Source: Neodiprion pinetum | Taxonomy: Eukaryota > Arthropoda > Insecta > Hymenoptera > Diprionidae | Length of the DNA: 64,000 bases | Assembly: GCF_021155775.2 (NCBI RefSeq) | Contig: NC_060237.1 | Coordinates: 17,196,970 to 17,260,969, forward strand | Direction of reading: 5' to 3' | Shown here: positions 50,330 to 62,529 of the stretch, piece after piece | Layout of the letters: the number at the start of each line of letters is the position of its first letter | How positions within the stretch are numbered: the stretch's first letter is position 1 | The notes under the pieces: generated by a model | The model's database searches: none | Seen by the model: only the letters and a program-made list of their open reading frames with translations | Told to the model about the DNA's origin: nothing | Translations under genes and position numbers: made by a program

Positions 50330-52380
50330 GACCTAATTGGGAAATAATGCCCCGTATATACAATATTATACTTTATTCTTTCCAAATATAATCCTATAAT
50401 TATTTTACCAATCACGCGATATACCGACTTGGACCCCGTAAGAGGATTATATACGAAAATCTGCGATAATTTATGTAGTAACAATTTCGACAATCCTGCG
50501 AAACCGCAGTTATCTAATCGACATCGAAAATTGTATCGCACCTGACACAAACCTTTATTTAGATAAGCGATAGACGAGTCAATAACGAGAAAAAAGTATC
50601 CAAAATGAAAGAATTTTTTTTAACGTTTTCCTCGCGTGGTACGTCTCTTTGGCGTGTTGAAAATTCCCTTTTCGATTTGAGAAAGAGCGAAAACATGTAG
50701 TCGGAGGTGGTCAAGATAATTTCCTCTGGCAAAAGCCAAACACCAAGCAAAGAAAAGTAAAAGATAAAATCAAGAAAACCTTTCATCACCAGGAACGGTT
50801 TCCCTGCATTTACGACTTCCGCAATCCCCGGTCCGTAGCTCTCAGTTTGTTGTATCGATTCGATTTCTTTTTTCTCGTTATTCCAACATTCTTTGTCGGT
50901 CAAAACAGAGCGTCGCGCTCGTTCGCGTTAGTTTTTAGCGAAACGGCGGGTGCCGGTGCGGTTGGAAAATAGATCGGTCCTCCTCTCTTTCCGGTATCAA
51001 ATTCAATCAAAGGACCTTGCCAGGGGTATAAAGAATTGCAATAAACGACGCTACCGCCATCACCGTCGACGCCGACGTCGCCACCAACGATCCCCCGGAC
51101 GTCCACACTTATACACACTTGCACGTCTACGTATTCACACATAGAGACTTCCGCACGGCGCTTCTTCGTTCTTTTTATTGGCCATTAACCCCCGTTTTAT
51201 GATTTGGTTTAGCGCCTTTATTTTCGCTGCTTTCGCTCAACCCCTCCAGCGGCAGTATCTTGGCGAGAAGAGGGTTGGTTCATCTCTGCACGCTGCCCGT
51301 ACGCCTTCCCATCCCCATCGTCCTCGACGTGGCAGCATCTCGACGCCGTTATAATACACACCTATACATACACCGTGAGAAATAAAACGACGCTGCTGCA
51401 CTTTGCCCTTATTACTACCCGTTATTCATTCCGACTTCTTTTATATTTATTCCTTCGTTTATTTCAACGTTGTCTCGGCCCGGCTCGACTGGTTCCACGA
51501 GGCCAACCCCCGGCCCCCGTTTTTCACCCTTCTTTTTTTATCCCCCACGGAAGCGAAAGAAGATTAAGTGAAAAGTTGCGCAAAGTACTTACCCACCGCC
51601 AACGCCGACCGGGCAAAGTCCTCCCTCTGCAGCTCGGATTAACGCCGAACTCTGCACGAGGCTTGTATTTAGTATCGAGTAATATTTCCCGGTATATACT
51701 TCTGTATATCTATATGTATATATACATAGAGAGGCGTGTAGGTACGGGATTTAGTCGAGGCGGCAAAATTCTGCACCACTTTTTTACTTTATTCTTCTTC
51801 GTTTTGCATCTCCCCCCTTGACTATACTTCCACTTCTTCTTATACGTTCTTCCTCTTATTTTTCATTCCCCTTTCTTATTCCCCCCTTGAGCTGTAGACG
51901 TCTCTCCAACTACCTACAGCGTAACGCGAAGAGACTCGAGGGTGATTTTTTCATTCAATACACACCTACCTCTTTGTAGGCAGGTTGGCAAACTTGCGGC
52001 GGCAGGGGAGTGTATAGATTATATATCTACCCGACGACTAATATCGAAAAATTTGAATTCACCGCCTGCGAAAATCTCCCCGAAAGTTCCACGGTGTGCG
52101 TATCAGACAGGCCTGTAAAGAAAAGCGGATTCGACGATTTTTTTTCCATTTATTTTCCACTCTTCTTCGTACGACGGAATTTGATAAGACGGCAGGCGTC
52201 TCATTTCTAAGCAAGACGTGACGCGAATTCAGATTACAACTGAATTAAAAATCGAAAGATGGAAACAGCCGGATGCAGCTTCTTGATTGTATTTATTATC
52301 CATGTGAAAAATAAAATACTCGACTAACGTGGCTTGTAACAGCTATCATTTTGTACGATTGTTGAATTGTCAAGGTCTTA
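50330..52380. other. Mixed stretch with GC-rich centre, no gene recognised
   Basis: Minus frames of 103 and 114 codons at 50239-50903. CpG-richer DNA at 50880-51650 and strongly pyrimidine-rich DNA at 51770-51900. The 148-codon plus frame at 51375-51821 starts at GTG and crosses a TATA-type simple repeat, so it is probably chance. Confidence 0.4.
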
Positions 52381-52397
52381 AATAATCGCTGACACAA

Positions 52398-52605
52398 ATG
52401 AATATTGTGCAAGTATTTATTGATTTTCGTGTCGAGTGGTTTTTTCCAAATTTAGGAAAATTGGATCAAACTTTAGATTTCAAGGACCTCAGAAGTATGG
52501 ATATCGTATTTCAAAAGTCATCGAAACGATGTATGGGACGTACAGTCAGGCCGAAAATACGCTGGAACAAAAACCTGACTCAAATCAGACAAGCCGAACG
52601 AATTT
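52398..52605 (+). CDS. Candidate exon or fragment, unknown protein
   Basis: A pyrimidine stretch ending in TTTAG (about 52457) could be an acceptor and GTGAGT at 52606 a donor. Between them, two forward frames are open and protein-like: KLDQTLDFKDLRSMDIVF in the frame beginning ATG at 52398, and ISKVIETMYGTYSQAEN in another. I cannot decide between them. This may be an eroded coding segment, possibly from a mobile element, rather than a live exon. Confidence 0.2.
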
Positions 52606-52806
52606 GTGAGTGACCAAATGACAATTTAACATCGTTTCTTTTGTTTTTAATATAGATAATACGATGCTTAGGTACTATTCAAATTCAGTGTACTAACATT
52701 TTTATCTTCGTTGCGTGAACTTTTTTAGTTGATTGTAATTAAATCAGCTCCAGTGGTACTTTTTCAACAATTCCTTTATAAAGTTCTTCTTTCAATACTT
52801 TTTGAC

Positions 52807-53080
52807 CTGACAATACGTCCCGTATATCTGTAAAAGAAAGAGGCAGCAAACCGAAAATTTTTAAACCTGTCCCGGCTACACAAGTCGGGCAAAAGCTTAA
52901 GCCAGAAACTGAAAACATAAAAGTGCCAATTGCCAAGTGGAAAAATCCGGGTCAAGTTCACGCGGATAGACTGATCGAAGTAGTAAGACCCACAAGTGTT
53001 GTGAAGGCAGAGTCGCCTCTCAAAACCGCAGATCAGATTAACGTTTCTAGTAATTGTTTTAAAGTCTGGTACGGATGATT
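52807..53080 (+). CDS. Protein-like 3'-terminal frame, unknown family
   Basis: A frame opens just after a TGA at about 52804. From 52831 it reads a Lys/Pro/Val-rich peptide, including KIFKPVPATQVGQKLKPETE and then KVPIAKWKNPGQVHADRLIE, and closes with SSNCFKVWYG and TGA. There is no ATG, so it would be a last exon or a degraded remnant. A weak acceptor (ctgtaaaag) lies near 52837. The opposite strand (52739-52936) also reads protein-like text near its end, for example KVLKEELYKGIVEKVPLELI. Family unknown. Confidence 0.3.
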
Positions 53081-55754
53081 AACAATAGTCGAAGACAGTA
53101 TTTGCCGCGGGGGTGCGTTAAGTTCAATTACGCACAACTGTCCTCGGCCCAATTTCCGCAACTATACGTAAATCGCGATTATGGCAGAATTGCTAGACCT
53201 AGGGTCCCGGTAATTCCCTGCGGTCGTTAACAGAGATGCTTTATTCTCGCCGTTAAGACTACAAACAGGCTTCGACGTTTGTACACCGATAGTTGAGTAA
53301 GATGCATATTGCACTGCGTTGAGACAGTAATTTTCATTCTTCTTTTTCTCCCCATTTACTTGACGATACAAAATGTAGTTTATTTTCAAAAACTGTACGA
53401 AAAAAAAGTATGTATGAAAAGTATGGTTACATATTATATTATCCACGTCACTTCAGAATGTCCAGCTCACCAGTTTCGAAAATACAATTTTGTTTGACTC
53501 TATCAATTCAGTTCGTCATTTTAAAAATACCGGATATTCGGACTTCAATGATGATATAGAGGCTCCGAACTTTTCATTAAAAAAAAGCCAGATATTTTTG
53601 TTTCATACAAAATTAATACTGAAAAAATATAACCAATCGCAGTTCCGTTTATAAAAATTAAAGACGATCATAACTCCGGACTTACCCAATGCACGGACAA
53701 GGAAAGTACTTAGGGTAAATTTGACTTTTTTTTGGCTAATTTGGCTAATTCGGCTGTTTAAGGGGTACAAACCATCCCTAAGGTGTACTTCCAAAAAGTG
53801 AGCGATTACACGTTGAGGATAAAAATACTTACGCATGTTAATGTCTGTGGGTAGCATCTAATGTCCAATAAGTAAGGTTCAAAAATTTTATTTCACTGTC
53901 GATTAATGGTGAAAAACAAATTTTTGGAAATAAAATTTAGAGCTTTCATCCCCGAAACGCCTAAATAATTACGTGATTAAAATATGTGTCCAATGTCTTT
54001 TGATGTACATCCCGCAGAGTGAAGAAAATAGGTGAGGTACACCTTGGCTACTTTCCTTTTGAGTTCATATGAAAATATGGAGGGAATTCCACGAGGTATG
54101 GATCAAAATCGAAAGTTGAAATTCTATTTTCCACAATTTCAAAAATATCAAAACAATCTGGTATAGTACGTACAACAAAACTTTTGACCCTTTGTCGACA
54201 ACGGAGTTCGTGAAGTATATAATTTTTTTCAAAGTATAGTTAACCTATTATTGCAACGAATTTTTAATATTAAAACGAAAGTGAACCGTTTTTGGTAGTG
54301 AAGCTTGAAAAAGTCCATAAAGATATACAAAATGACAAATATATTGTGGCGTTGAAAATTCAACATTTATAAATATTACTAATTATTTTTTAAACCTATA
54401 TGTTCTCGACTGCCATGAAAGCTCCATTTTCGACAGGGGCTTACGAATTTCATTGAATTTCATTAGATTCTTCGGAACTTTGTCAAATTTTAAAAAACGG
54501 ACACTCGGCAAATAGAGAATTAAATCGTATCTCAGTAAAGAGAATTCTAAAAGTGTAAAATAAAAAAAACCGTGCTCTGTGTTTCGATCATTGATTTCAA
54601 CTCTCAACCTCCGAATGGCGAAATGCCCTATAAACATCTCTATAAACGGTACGGTGCAAGTGTCCGAATACAATCGTTCAAGAAGTTGCTCCTCTTCTCG
54701 AGTTCGTATTCGCCAGCTGAGAAATAGTAAAGTAAAATGTCGGAGAGGTTGAAGGAAAGAGCTAGCTGCAAAGTAGGCAGGGGTCGTCCGCACGTATGCG
54801 TGTCGGTATTAGCTAGCGAGTTGGGAGTACGTATAACGTCGGCGGGGGGAGGGAGGCAGAAGTAAACGTGGCGTGGATAACGACCGTGTGGAGTGAATAC
54901 GAGAATCTAGATACTTGGTAATGGAAATCACAACTTTGATAGGTACCTACTCGGCGGTGGAGTGCATATACCATGCCTACGCAGTGCCCATAACCGCGGC
55001 TGTATTACAAGCTTGTTCGGTTGTGCCCCGGGGCTTCGGACGAGGGCGGAAAGCTATACATACGTGCATATACGTGTACATATACATATACACATATATA
55101 TATATATATATACATATGTGTGTACATAGCTGCGGGGATTGCAATGCCGATAGTTACCGCAAATTGTGACGAATTTGCTCCGCTTGCCGCGCGGTGCGAA
55201 ACGATTTCGCGTCATCGTTATAAAGTTAATTTTAACGGTGAATTTTTATCGCCGATAGATGTATAATATACCTACATATATGTGCGCGGGTCACGGTATG
55301 TGAATTACAATATGCGGAACGCTTTATCACCGTTGTTCATAATACTTTGTGGTATAGGTATAGACGTGACGCACGTATCCCAATCAACGAGATTTCAACC
55401 AGGAAATGATTATAGCAATTTGTTATCGAGTTATTATCATTATGTTACTCGTACCACTCGCGTTGCCGAATAGATAGATGGATTCGGTTGAATTGTGAGC
55501 TCGGTTTTCGACTCGTCGATCGACTCTGTTATAGTAATAACAATAGTTATAATCGAAAATATGTGAAAAGGTTGCATCTGGAAAGCGCGTGGAAAAACAG
55601 AATATTGGTCGTACTGAGAGGAGGAGAAAATTTTGTTACAGGTATTCGTCAAAGAAACTCGTGACGAAATAAATATTGTGCTGTGAAAGAATTATTATTA
55701 TTTTAACTCCAATATGTGTATCCTTACTTGATTTCAACAACCAGAATATTCCTA
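53081..55754. other. Non-coding stretch, no gene recognised
   Basis: AT-rich with frames up to 136 codons (minus, 54383-54793) that are Arg/Leu/Phe-rich and unrecognised. TA-type simple repeat at 55093-55112. Confidence 0.5.
55093..55112. repeat. (TA)n microsatellite
   Basis: TA run flanked by further alternating TATACA/CATATG words. Confidence 0.9.
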
Positions 55755-56075
55755 CAGAGTGATTATCTAACGGCCGAATGGTCCGTCGTCTATTGTAGTT
55801 TAACGCGCATGCGCCAAAGTTCGAGAGCAGTGTTTCCCAGGGTGACCAACCGTCATAAATTTAGACGACAGTTCGCCGCAATGCAATGTACAGTAAAATG
55901 AAAAACTTTGCCAGCTATCGGTGTTGAATACAACTCCTGGCGACAACTGCCAAAATTTTTGAGGTTACGTTCACGACGGTTGGTCGCCCTGGCAAACAAC
56001 TGCTGTCGGATTGTAGCGCATGCGCATTAAGCTATAGCAGACGACAGGCCATTGTTTCGTTAGGAATTCACACTG
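55755..56075. mobile_element. MITE with 100-bp inverted ends and TA duplication
   Basis: Left arm 55755-55854 begins CAGAGTGATTATCTAACG. The right arm (55975-56075, reversed) begins CAGTGTGAATTCCTAACG, and the two pair on through gtcgtct, gcgcatgcgc and gaccaaccgtc. TA flanks both sides (55753-55754 and 56076-56077). CAGWGTG ends with TA duplication suggest the IS630/Tc1/mariner group. The centre is about 120 bp with no gene. Each arm carries a GCGCATGCGC palindrome (55804-55814 and 56016-56026), as in family A, but the ends differ, so it is a separate family. Confidence 0.85.
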
Positions 56076-56077
56076 TA

Positions 56078-57398
56078 TAGAGAAAGGCTTCCGATATCGA
56101 AGAACTACGTTTTCGGTTTGAAAGAAAGAAAGAGATATTTAGGTTTCTTCGCACTTTCCTGAAATATTATACCTATAATTCATGTAACGATTCAAGCAAA
56201 CGATCCACTATTTGTGGCGGATGAGTGGGCTGAGATCATATTTCAGATGGCTTTTGAAGTGAAAAAATAAATCGCTCTTAACCGGTTTTCAGATGCCAGT
56301 TCAGTTTTCGATCACTGTAACGCTTCATGATAGCATTCTCTACACTTATGGAATATGTATGAAACAGGGTGAGAAGAGAATTTTTCATCCGAAAAAAGGG
56401 TCCAAATCGATGCAGCCCTCTTTTTCTTCCGGCCCTTCTATGGTCGCGGATGAATATTTTTTAAAGATATTTATATTTCATTCGGTCGTCACCTTGAATC
56501 CTTAAATTTTTTTTCACAATTTATGAAAACACAATAAATTATTGAAAAAACAAAAATTCGAGCATACCAATTTCATGGTGATTCATAAACAGTAAAATAG
56601 AAAATCATCCTGGTTTTCAACGTTTGAATGGTAACCAATTTAGTAACAGGAAATGGCTAGGAATGTAAAAATTTTAGGCCACGTGGTGGATAATACACAA
56701 TTTTTTACGCAAAAATTTTTCCGCATCGATGAAGCCATTTAGGGGGTGCTAATGATTACGACACAAACGCACATGGAAATGTGATTGAGCATGCTGACAA
56801 TCGAAGGCGATTATGATTGACAAAACCTGCTTCCAAGATGAAACAGACCATTTTTCCGAAGGAATTTCCTAGGTCATTGCAGCATCGAATAAGTTTTTAT
56901 AGATTACTATAATTTTTCAGTTAAATACGGCCTCAGAAACAATCCGCTAGTGCACTGACATCGGATTATCGCAATAACAACAAGAAAAGAGAGCATAACC
57001 AAAACGAATAGAAACACGTACCAGATTTGCTGGTTATAACAACAAAATTCATTTTTATTTTGAACCCAGAACTAGATTTATCGATATCGATAAAAAATGA
57101 AAATGTATAGCTGTATAAAGAGTGCACAGGCACCATAGCTGGAAATTTCTCTCTGTATGACCGACCGATGCTGAAAATCTCGAATATTCATAAACGTAGC
57201 CATGCTTGCATAAAATACTGCCACAGCGAGCGGGGTGAAAAAATGTATTGAAATAACGAAATTGAACTCGGTTGAATGGCACGGCGTGGGGAGATGGTGA
57301 ATAACTAATGAGGGAAAGAGCCCGTGTTGCGGAAAAAAATAAAAAAATGAAGCCGATGTTTTGAAAACTTAACTACCTATGTATAAGGCTTTATTAAT
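56078..57398. other. Non-coding stretch, nothing recognised
   Basis: AT-rich DNA with frames of at most 75 codons. Confidence 0.5.
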
Positions 57399-58210
57399 TA
57401 ATTTTCCTCAATTTTCCGTCCACCCTCTCGTACTTTCGAGTAATTCCGGTGGCATTATTCCAGGCACGTCTGGCGGTGGCCGCGTCACCCTCGCTCTCGT
57501 CCTCGTCTCTCATCCCCTTCGCCCGCTTCAACTCCGCGGCGCCCTCACGAGGGTGTGTACCCTTGTTCGTCGTTTACTTTTTATCTCCACGGCGGAAAAC
57601 CCGCCCACTTTTCACCAACACTCGTTCGGTTCGTTTCACCCCCTCCTCTCCGCCTCTCCACCCACCTTTTCCCATCTTTTCTCTCATTCCATTTCGCCCG
57701 ACCTTTATCCCGCTAAAACCCACCGGGATTTCGGAGATCGCACTTTCCTATGGGGGATATTATCAGATTGCGCGGAATTTTTTTTCCCCTCATCCGCACT
57801 CTTTCCAACCCCGACGGCATACCTTCGCTTATGTATTACGTATACGTTCCAGCGTGAATGTATATGCACAGAAACACACGTACGCTTGTAACGCGATGAA
57901 ACCACGTATAATACAGTGCTATCGAAGAGGATTTGTCTCCAAGGGATTCACCGCGGTGTCTGCAGCGGCGGCGCACTTCCCGTCTTCGGGAACTTACAAT
58001 AACTTCATTTCCCGTTCGGGGAGCAGATCTGTAACGTTACCCAGGCAACGGAGACTGCGACGCCATACAACCAGCCAATATGCTCGTAAACGCGTATTAT
58101 ATTATATGCTCGCAGGTTATACATGTGTTGAAGATGCTTGCTACACCTCTTCTGCAGTGATGAAAATTGGAAACACACACACGGTCGTGAGGCGAGAGAT
58201 GGTGTTTTAA
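57399..58210 (+). CDS. Longest open frame in window (about 270 codons), doubtful
   Basis: Stop-to-stop frame with no ATG in its first half; GTG at 57449 is the first start-like codon and the first ATG is about 150 codons later. The first 130 codons lie in C/T-rich DNA, where stop codons are rare, and read as Ser/Pro/Leu/Phe-rich text. A second plus frame (57379-57891) is open over the same DNA. No domain is visible. The later part (MKPRIIQCYRRGF onward) is basic and Ser/Ala/Thr-rich. Most likely composition-driven; a transcribed RNA or 5' exon is possible. Confidence 0.12.
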
Positions 58211-59700
58211 GATTTTCGTCATAGTTCTGAACACGGCGAAGCATCTTTTATCTAATTTTTCATGCGTGTTTTTTCGTACACAAAGTATCCGTTTCTATGT
58301 CGGTATAGTGAGTCTGCGAATGCGCGTGCGCGGAGTATAGAAAAGACCAGTTTTACCTCCTAGGGCTGCGCGCATGCGCTGTCGCAAACAAATCTAACCT
58401 CAATTTACAATATTCGTCTTCGGCTCACCTACGACTCATTTTGCAAGCTTACACTCGGCCCGAAAGACCGAGTTTGACTCCTTGTTACAGAATGTAATAT
58501 TATCTCTCGATGAAAAAATGTTGTGAAAATTATGAACGAAAATAAAAGTTTGTAATTCGTTCATACCAGGCCAAACAATACTCGTCGTGAAGTAAGTACG
58601 TTTTGCATTGTTAGTAAATAGAGATGAATTCGAATTGTTGGAATTTTTTAACCATTTCCGTCGTGAGAACCGGTGAACGCCGGTGATATGTAGTGGCCAT
58701 TTCCGGTGCGCATTACATAACCTACATTATGTGTATTACCCTCAAAATTACGGAAAATTGTTATCGAAAAGTTGTTTGATTCGAGATTGTAAAAACTATC
58801 GACAGATTGTACAAAATGAATATCTTTCGAGAAATTAGCGCGCCAAATTGAAGCGTCAGAATTTCGCATAACCCCTCAGTTTCACCCATGCCACGGCTTA
58901 ATAAGCACATGGGCACGTGTGTTATAACGCGCACAGAGCGTGCCCTGAAACGTGACTCGCCGTTCACGCATACAATGTACGTGATCCCGGGCTCCGTCGG
59001 GATGCCTCCTAGCTGAAGGGTGATAGGCGGTACCCGTGACGATTAGTACTTTCCGACTGGAAGCCACCGGGTAATTAACACGCGTCAAGACCCTAATTTC
59101 CAGCTTTCCTCTCATCTGCCTTCAGCCGCATTCACGTGGGTCACACGAGCAGAGAACACCACACACGCACACACACGCAACACACACTCGAGCCTAACCG
59201 AGAGCGGGCAGCGAACCGGCGCAGCAGAAGCTCAGCCTCTGAACTTTTCCCTACTCCCATATAACATGCGCCACATCCTACTGCCAGGAAGAGCTGTACC
59301 GTGCATACATAACTTAATTAATATCGCCCTGCCGCTTCAACGTGCCACGATCAGAGTCACGGAGGAATATAAAACGACGAAAAGGAAAGAAGGGGGAGCA
59401 AATGAAAAATGCAGTAAATAAAATAAGAGCACAAAAATAACGAATGAAAAAAAAAAGAAGCGGAAGAAGAAGCGGCTCGAAGCGAGGGAGAAATATATCG
59501 AGGTGAGATTCGAGCCGGAGATTAAGTATTCTAATCCATCGACCGGATCGGTGCGGAGGTGAGAGTGAAAAGCGCGTGTGGGGCGTAAATCGGGAACAAT
59601 ATCCGATCGGGTTATAAATATTACAACACCGGCGAGCATTCGGAGTTTAACCGGGAGTTGTTAATCCTCCTCGATATAGTCGTTAATTTGATCAAAGCTG
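58211..59700. other. Non-coding stretch, no gene recognised
   Basis: Includes an isolated GCGCATGCGCT palindrome (58368-58379) not clearly inside a repeat, a CA-rich patch at 59150-59190, and an A/G-rich tract at 59380-59480. Confidence 0.5.
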
Positions 59701-60240
59701 GGTGCTTTTGACGGGGGCAAACACGAAAACACGCGTCAGAGGCGGCCACAAGTGGCCTTCGTTACGTCATCACTAATACCCTTTCGCCCGACGCTCGGGA
59801 CGACGCTCGCCCCCGACGACCGACGCGGCCGTGTAGCGCCTATCGCCTCTCTATCTCCCCCTCGACTCCCGGCGCTCACGCTACGCTCATGCTGAAACTT
59901 TCAGTAATTACAGTAATTAGTCCAATTAACAGACTCGCTTGAGCGCCTCCCTCCTCCCACCCGCCACACCCCGTGACCTCGCGGGAACCGCCGCCGCATC
60001 GCACGGGGATGAGAGCGAGGAGGCGGGGAGGGAGAAAGAAAAGGAGAGCGACGTCGACGCGGGAGAGAGAGAGAGAGAGAGGATTGCCGGGGTAAACGCG
60101 CCGAGACTCGATCTCCCCTGAAACGGCGCTTGGTTCTCTCCACGCTTCCGTACACAGAGGAATCCGTCGACGAGAGGGGTGACGGGAGGGCGCCGCGGGT
60201 AGGAGTTACACTGCTCTTAACACCTTCTCCAGCAGCGTAG
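59701..60240. promoter_or_regulatory. CpG-rich block, promoter-like (tentative)
   Basis: Dense CG dinucleotides with a short GA run (60063-60081). Opposite-strand frames of 60-84 codons are Arg/Ser-rich shadows. Composition resembles an insect housekeeping promoter or 5' exon, but no start site can be assigned. Confidence 0.25.
60063..60081. repeat. (GA)n microsatellite
   Basis: GA run inside the CpG-rich block. Confidence 0.9.
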
Positions 60241-60358
60241 CAGTCGAGGATTTGAGCCCTGAGACGTGTAGGTATGTACCGACTCTTACCATCTATCCCT
60301 GTCGTATTGCTCGTAATCCATGCGGGTGCAGGGTATGTGATCGCCGAGGCTTCTTATA

Positions 60359-60775
60359 CGTAGAGGAAACGGTGAAACTTAGCAGACCGAATGATCGACT
60401 GCGCATGCGGAGAGTAAGCGAACTTTATTGGTCGGCGAGATCGTACCGTGGCGACAGTTTCGTCCGCAAGACAGGGGAACCAGTCTACTATGAACGGAAT
60501 ATGAGATTTCGAAATATCCCGCGTCGAGTCGCGGATTGAAATTACGTTTTTATGATGAGCGGTTGGCCAAAAATAAAGTTTGCCAAGCTTTTCCAAATCT
60601 CTAGATTAACTATTTGACATCTGATTAATCTAAATAAATTGGCAACGCCTTCACACTCTTTATAAACTGTATTCGACAGATGAAACCTGAGGTGGCCAAC
60701 TTGGGGAGAATCCAACAAACTTTGCGCATGCGCAGTTGAACGGTCAATCTGCCAAGTGTTACCATTTCCGGTCTG
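60359..60775 (+). mobile_element. Family A MITE, full-length copy (best ends)
   Basis: TA on both sides (60357-60358 and 60776-60777). Left end CGTAGAGGAAACGGTGAAAC and inverted right end CAGACCGGAAATGGTAACAC continue to match through TRGCAGA and ACTGCGCATGCG. The inverted repeat is thus about 50 bp and includes the palindromes at 60400-60410 and 60723-60734. The interior shares ggcgagatcgtaccg, ttcgtccgcaagacagggga and ggattgaaattacg with the other copies. No transposase. The 80- and 95-codon frames here are repeat shadows. Confidence 0.85.
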
Positions 60776-60777
60776 TA

Positions 60778-62060
60778 TAAACTCAGAATACTATGAATAT
60801 TTTTTCGAAAGTTTCAGTTTATTTTGTATTTTCATAATATCGTTCGACAATTAGTACAAATCTTATACACAAACTTACGAAAATATGTTTTTAAATTAGG
60901 ATTGATAGAATGTCTGGATGAAAAAATACCTCTTTCAAGGATAGACTCAAAAATTCTACTTAGACGCAAGTCTGTTGGGAATTCTGTCGTAAATCTTTAC
61001 GATAGATTCAATGTTGTCGAACCTGCTAAAACCGTGACCAAACTATCGTGTATTTTCATTTTACACTTGAATTTGTATTTTTTATTCTGAGAATACTTGC
61101 AATTTTCCTCGCAACAAAATATCAACAATGAATTTATAGAAGACCGATTTGCTTCGAAATTTAATTGCGAGTGGTCAGATTCGCTATACTCTGAATACGA
61201 GTTACATTTGTATAAAAAAAAAATCCGGCTTTCCTGGTCGTAAATCAAGTCCCACAATTCCGATTGCTCTTCGGCTACTACGCAGATGATTTTCATTATT
61301 ATTCCCAAGACTCAGTGACAAAGCACACGTATAATACCGCAACCGATTTCCACAGTAAAAATCGTCACGGACTAATTGAAGCGACTTATAGCGATCGCAC
61401 CTCGCCGCGTCGGTGGGAATATTGGAATTAAAGCGCTAAGCCTGAATTTAGAGGTAAAATAACCCCTCGGAGTTTAATGTATAATTAACCGTTTGATGGG
61501 GAACAGCGAAAACAATATACCCCGGTAATTGTTCCAAGGGGTCGCCACGGATATTACAGCACGGGGATCCGGGAAGTCTCCGAAGTCGTCTGGCTCTTCG
61601 TAGGTATACGTGGGTAGAGCGAGCAAGATTGAGTTAAGTTTATCCCGGGATGAAACAAAGGAGGAAGCTCTTTCCTAGCTACTCGGGAAAATCGAGAGGC
61701 GAGCATCCGCGCCGTAGATGCGGCGTCTTGCACACAGCTGCAGCGCTATGCGCATAGCTGCCGTCACGATATTATACGTTTTATATACCCGGGCACACTT
61801 AAATCGCATAATAGTCGAGCGAGCTCGGGTACATCGAGTATTATACAGTTTCCCGTCTTAGCCTCACCCTCGCGCAGTACACATCTAATATTTTAAAGAT
61901 GCTGCCTGGCTCCCTCGCCGTCAGCCTCATTTGAAATTCTTTGAATACCTGTCCCGAGACGCCGGCATAAGAAATCTGCAAGCCCCGGTCGTATATTTTA
62001 ATCAGGATCCACCCCCGGCCCGATCCGCCGCCGCCGCCCCCTCAGACTGCGCAGGGACTT
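60778..62060. other. Non-coding stretch, no gene recognised
   Basis: AT-rich to about 61.3 kb with overlapping 88- and 103-codon frames, then GC-richer to 62.06 kb. Nothing recognised. Confidence 0.5.
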
Positions 62061-62068
62061 ATAAAGAG

Positions 62069-62150
62069 AGGGAGGAAAAAAGGGAGGGAAGGAAGAATAA
62101 AAAATAAAACGAAAAAACGAGAAGTGGAAAAAAAAAAAGAAAAAAAAAAT
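62069..62150. repeat. Purine-rich low-complexity tract
   Basis: GGGAGG, AAAAAA and GAAA words with few pyrimidines. Confidence 0.85.
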
Positions 62151-62529
62151 GCTCCGACCGGATGAAAAGAAGTGAATAACTCCGGGATAAAAGCCGAATA
62201 AATCTTTTTATTATCTCACCCCGTAGGTACGGCCGTCTATCCTCTCCGCCCCTCGGCGCGATCGCATTTGGTAGGCGCTTATGTATCTATATGGATATAT
62301 GTGTAACGTCGGTAGGTACATGTATTTGATGTATGTACCTACCCACTTCTGTGTCTCGGGCAGGTAGAAATATATGTAAATATCGTTATACGTACACGCC
62401 TGGACGTATTTGTCCCGGGTGAACGGGAACGAAGGCAGTTTTCTTCCCGTCGCGACCCTTATAGGTAACATTATTTATTTCAGGTTTTATTTGCCGATAC
62501 ACAATCGCGAGTATCCATATTGATACCCT

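Noticed and set aside
51375..51821. 148-codon frame with hydrophobic start resembling a signal peptide
   Set aside because: The start is GTG, the frame crosses a TATATACAT simple repeat, and the hydrophobic text comes from T-rich DNA.
60252..60596. Conserved peptide shared with frames at 3160-3429, 14312-14725 and 17364-17645
   Set aside because: The similarity is at DNA level across family A MITE copies, continues outside the frames and is broken by stops and shifts. It reflects the repeat, not a protein.
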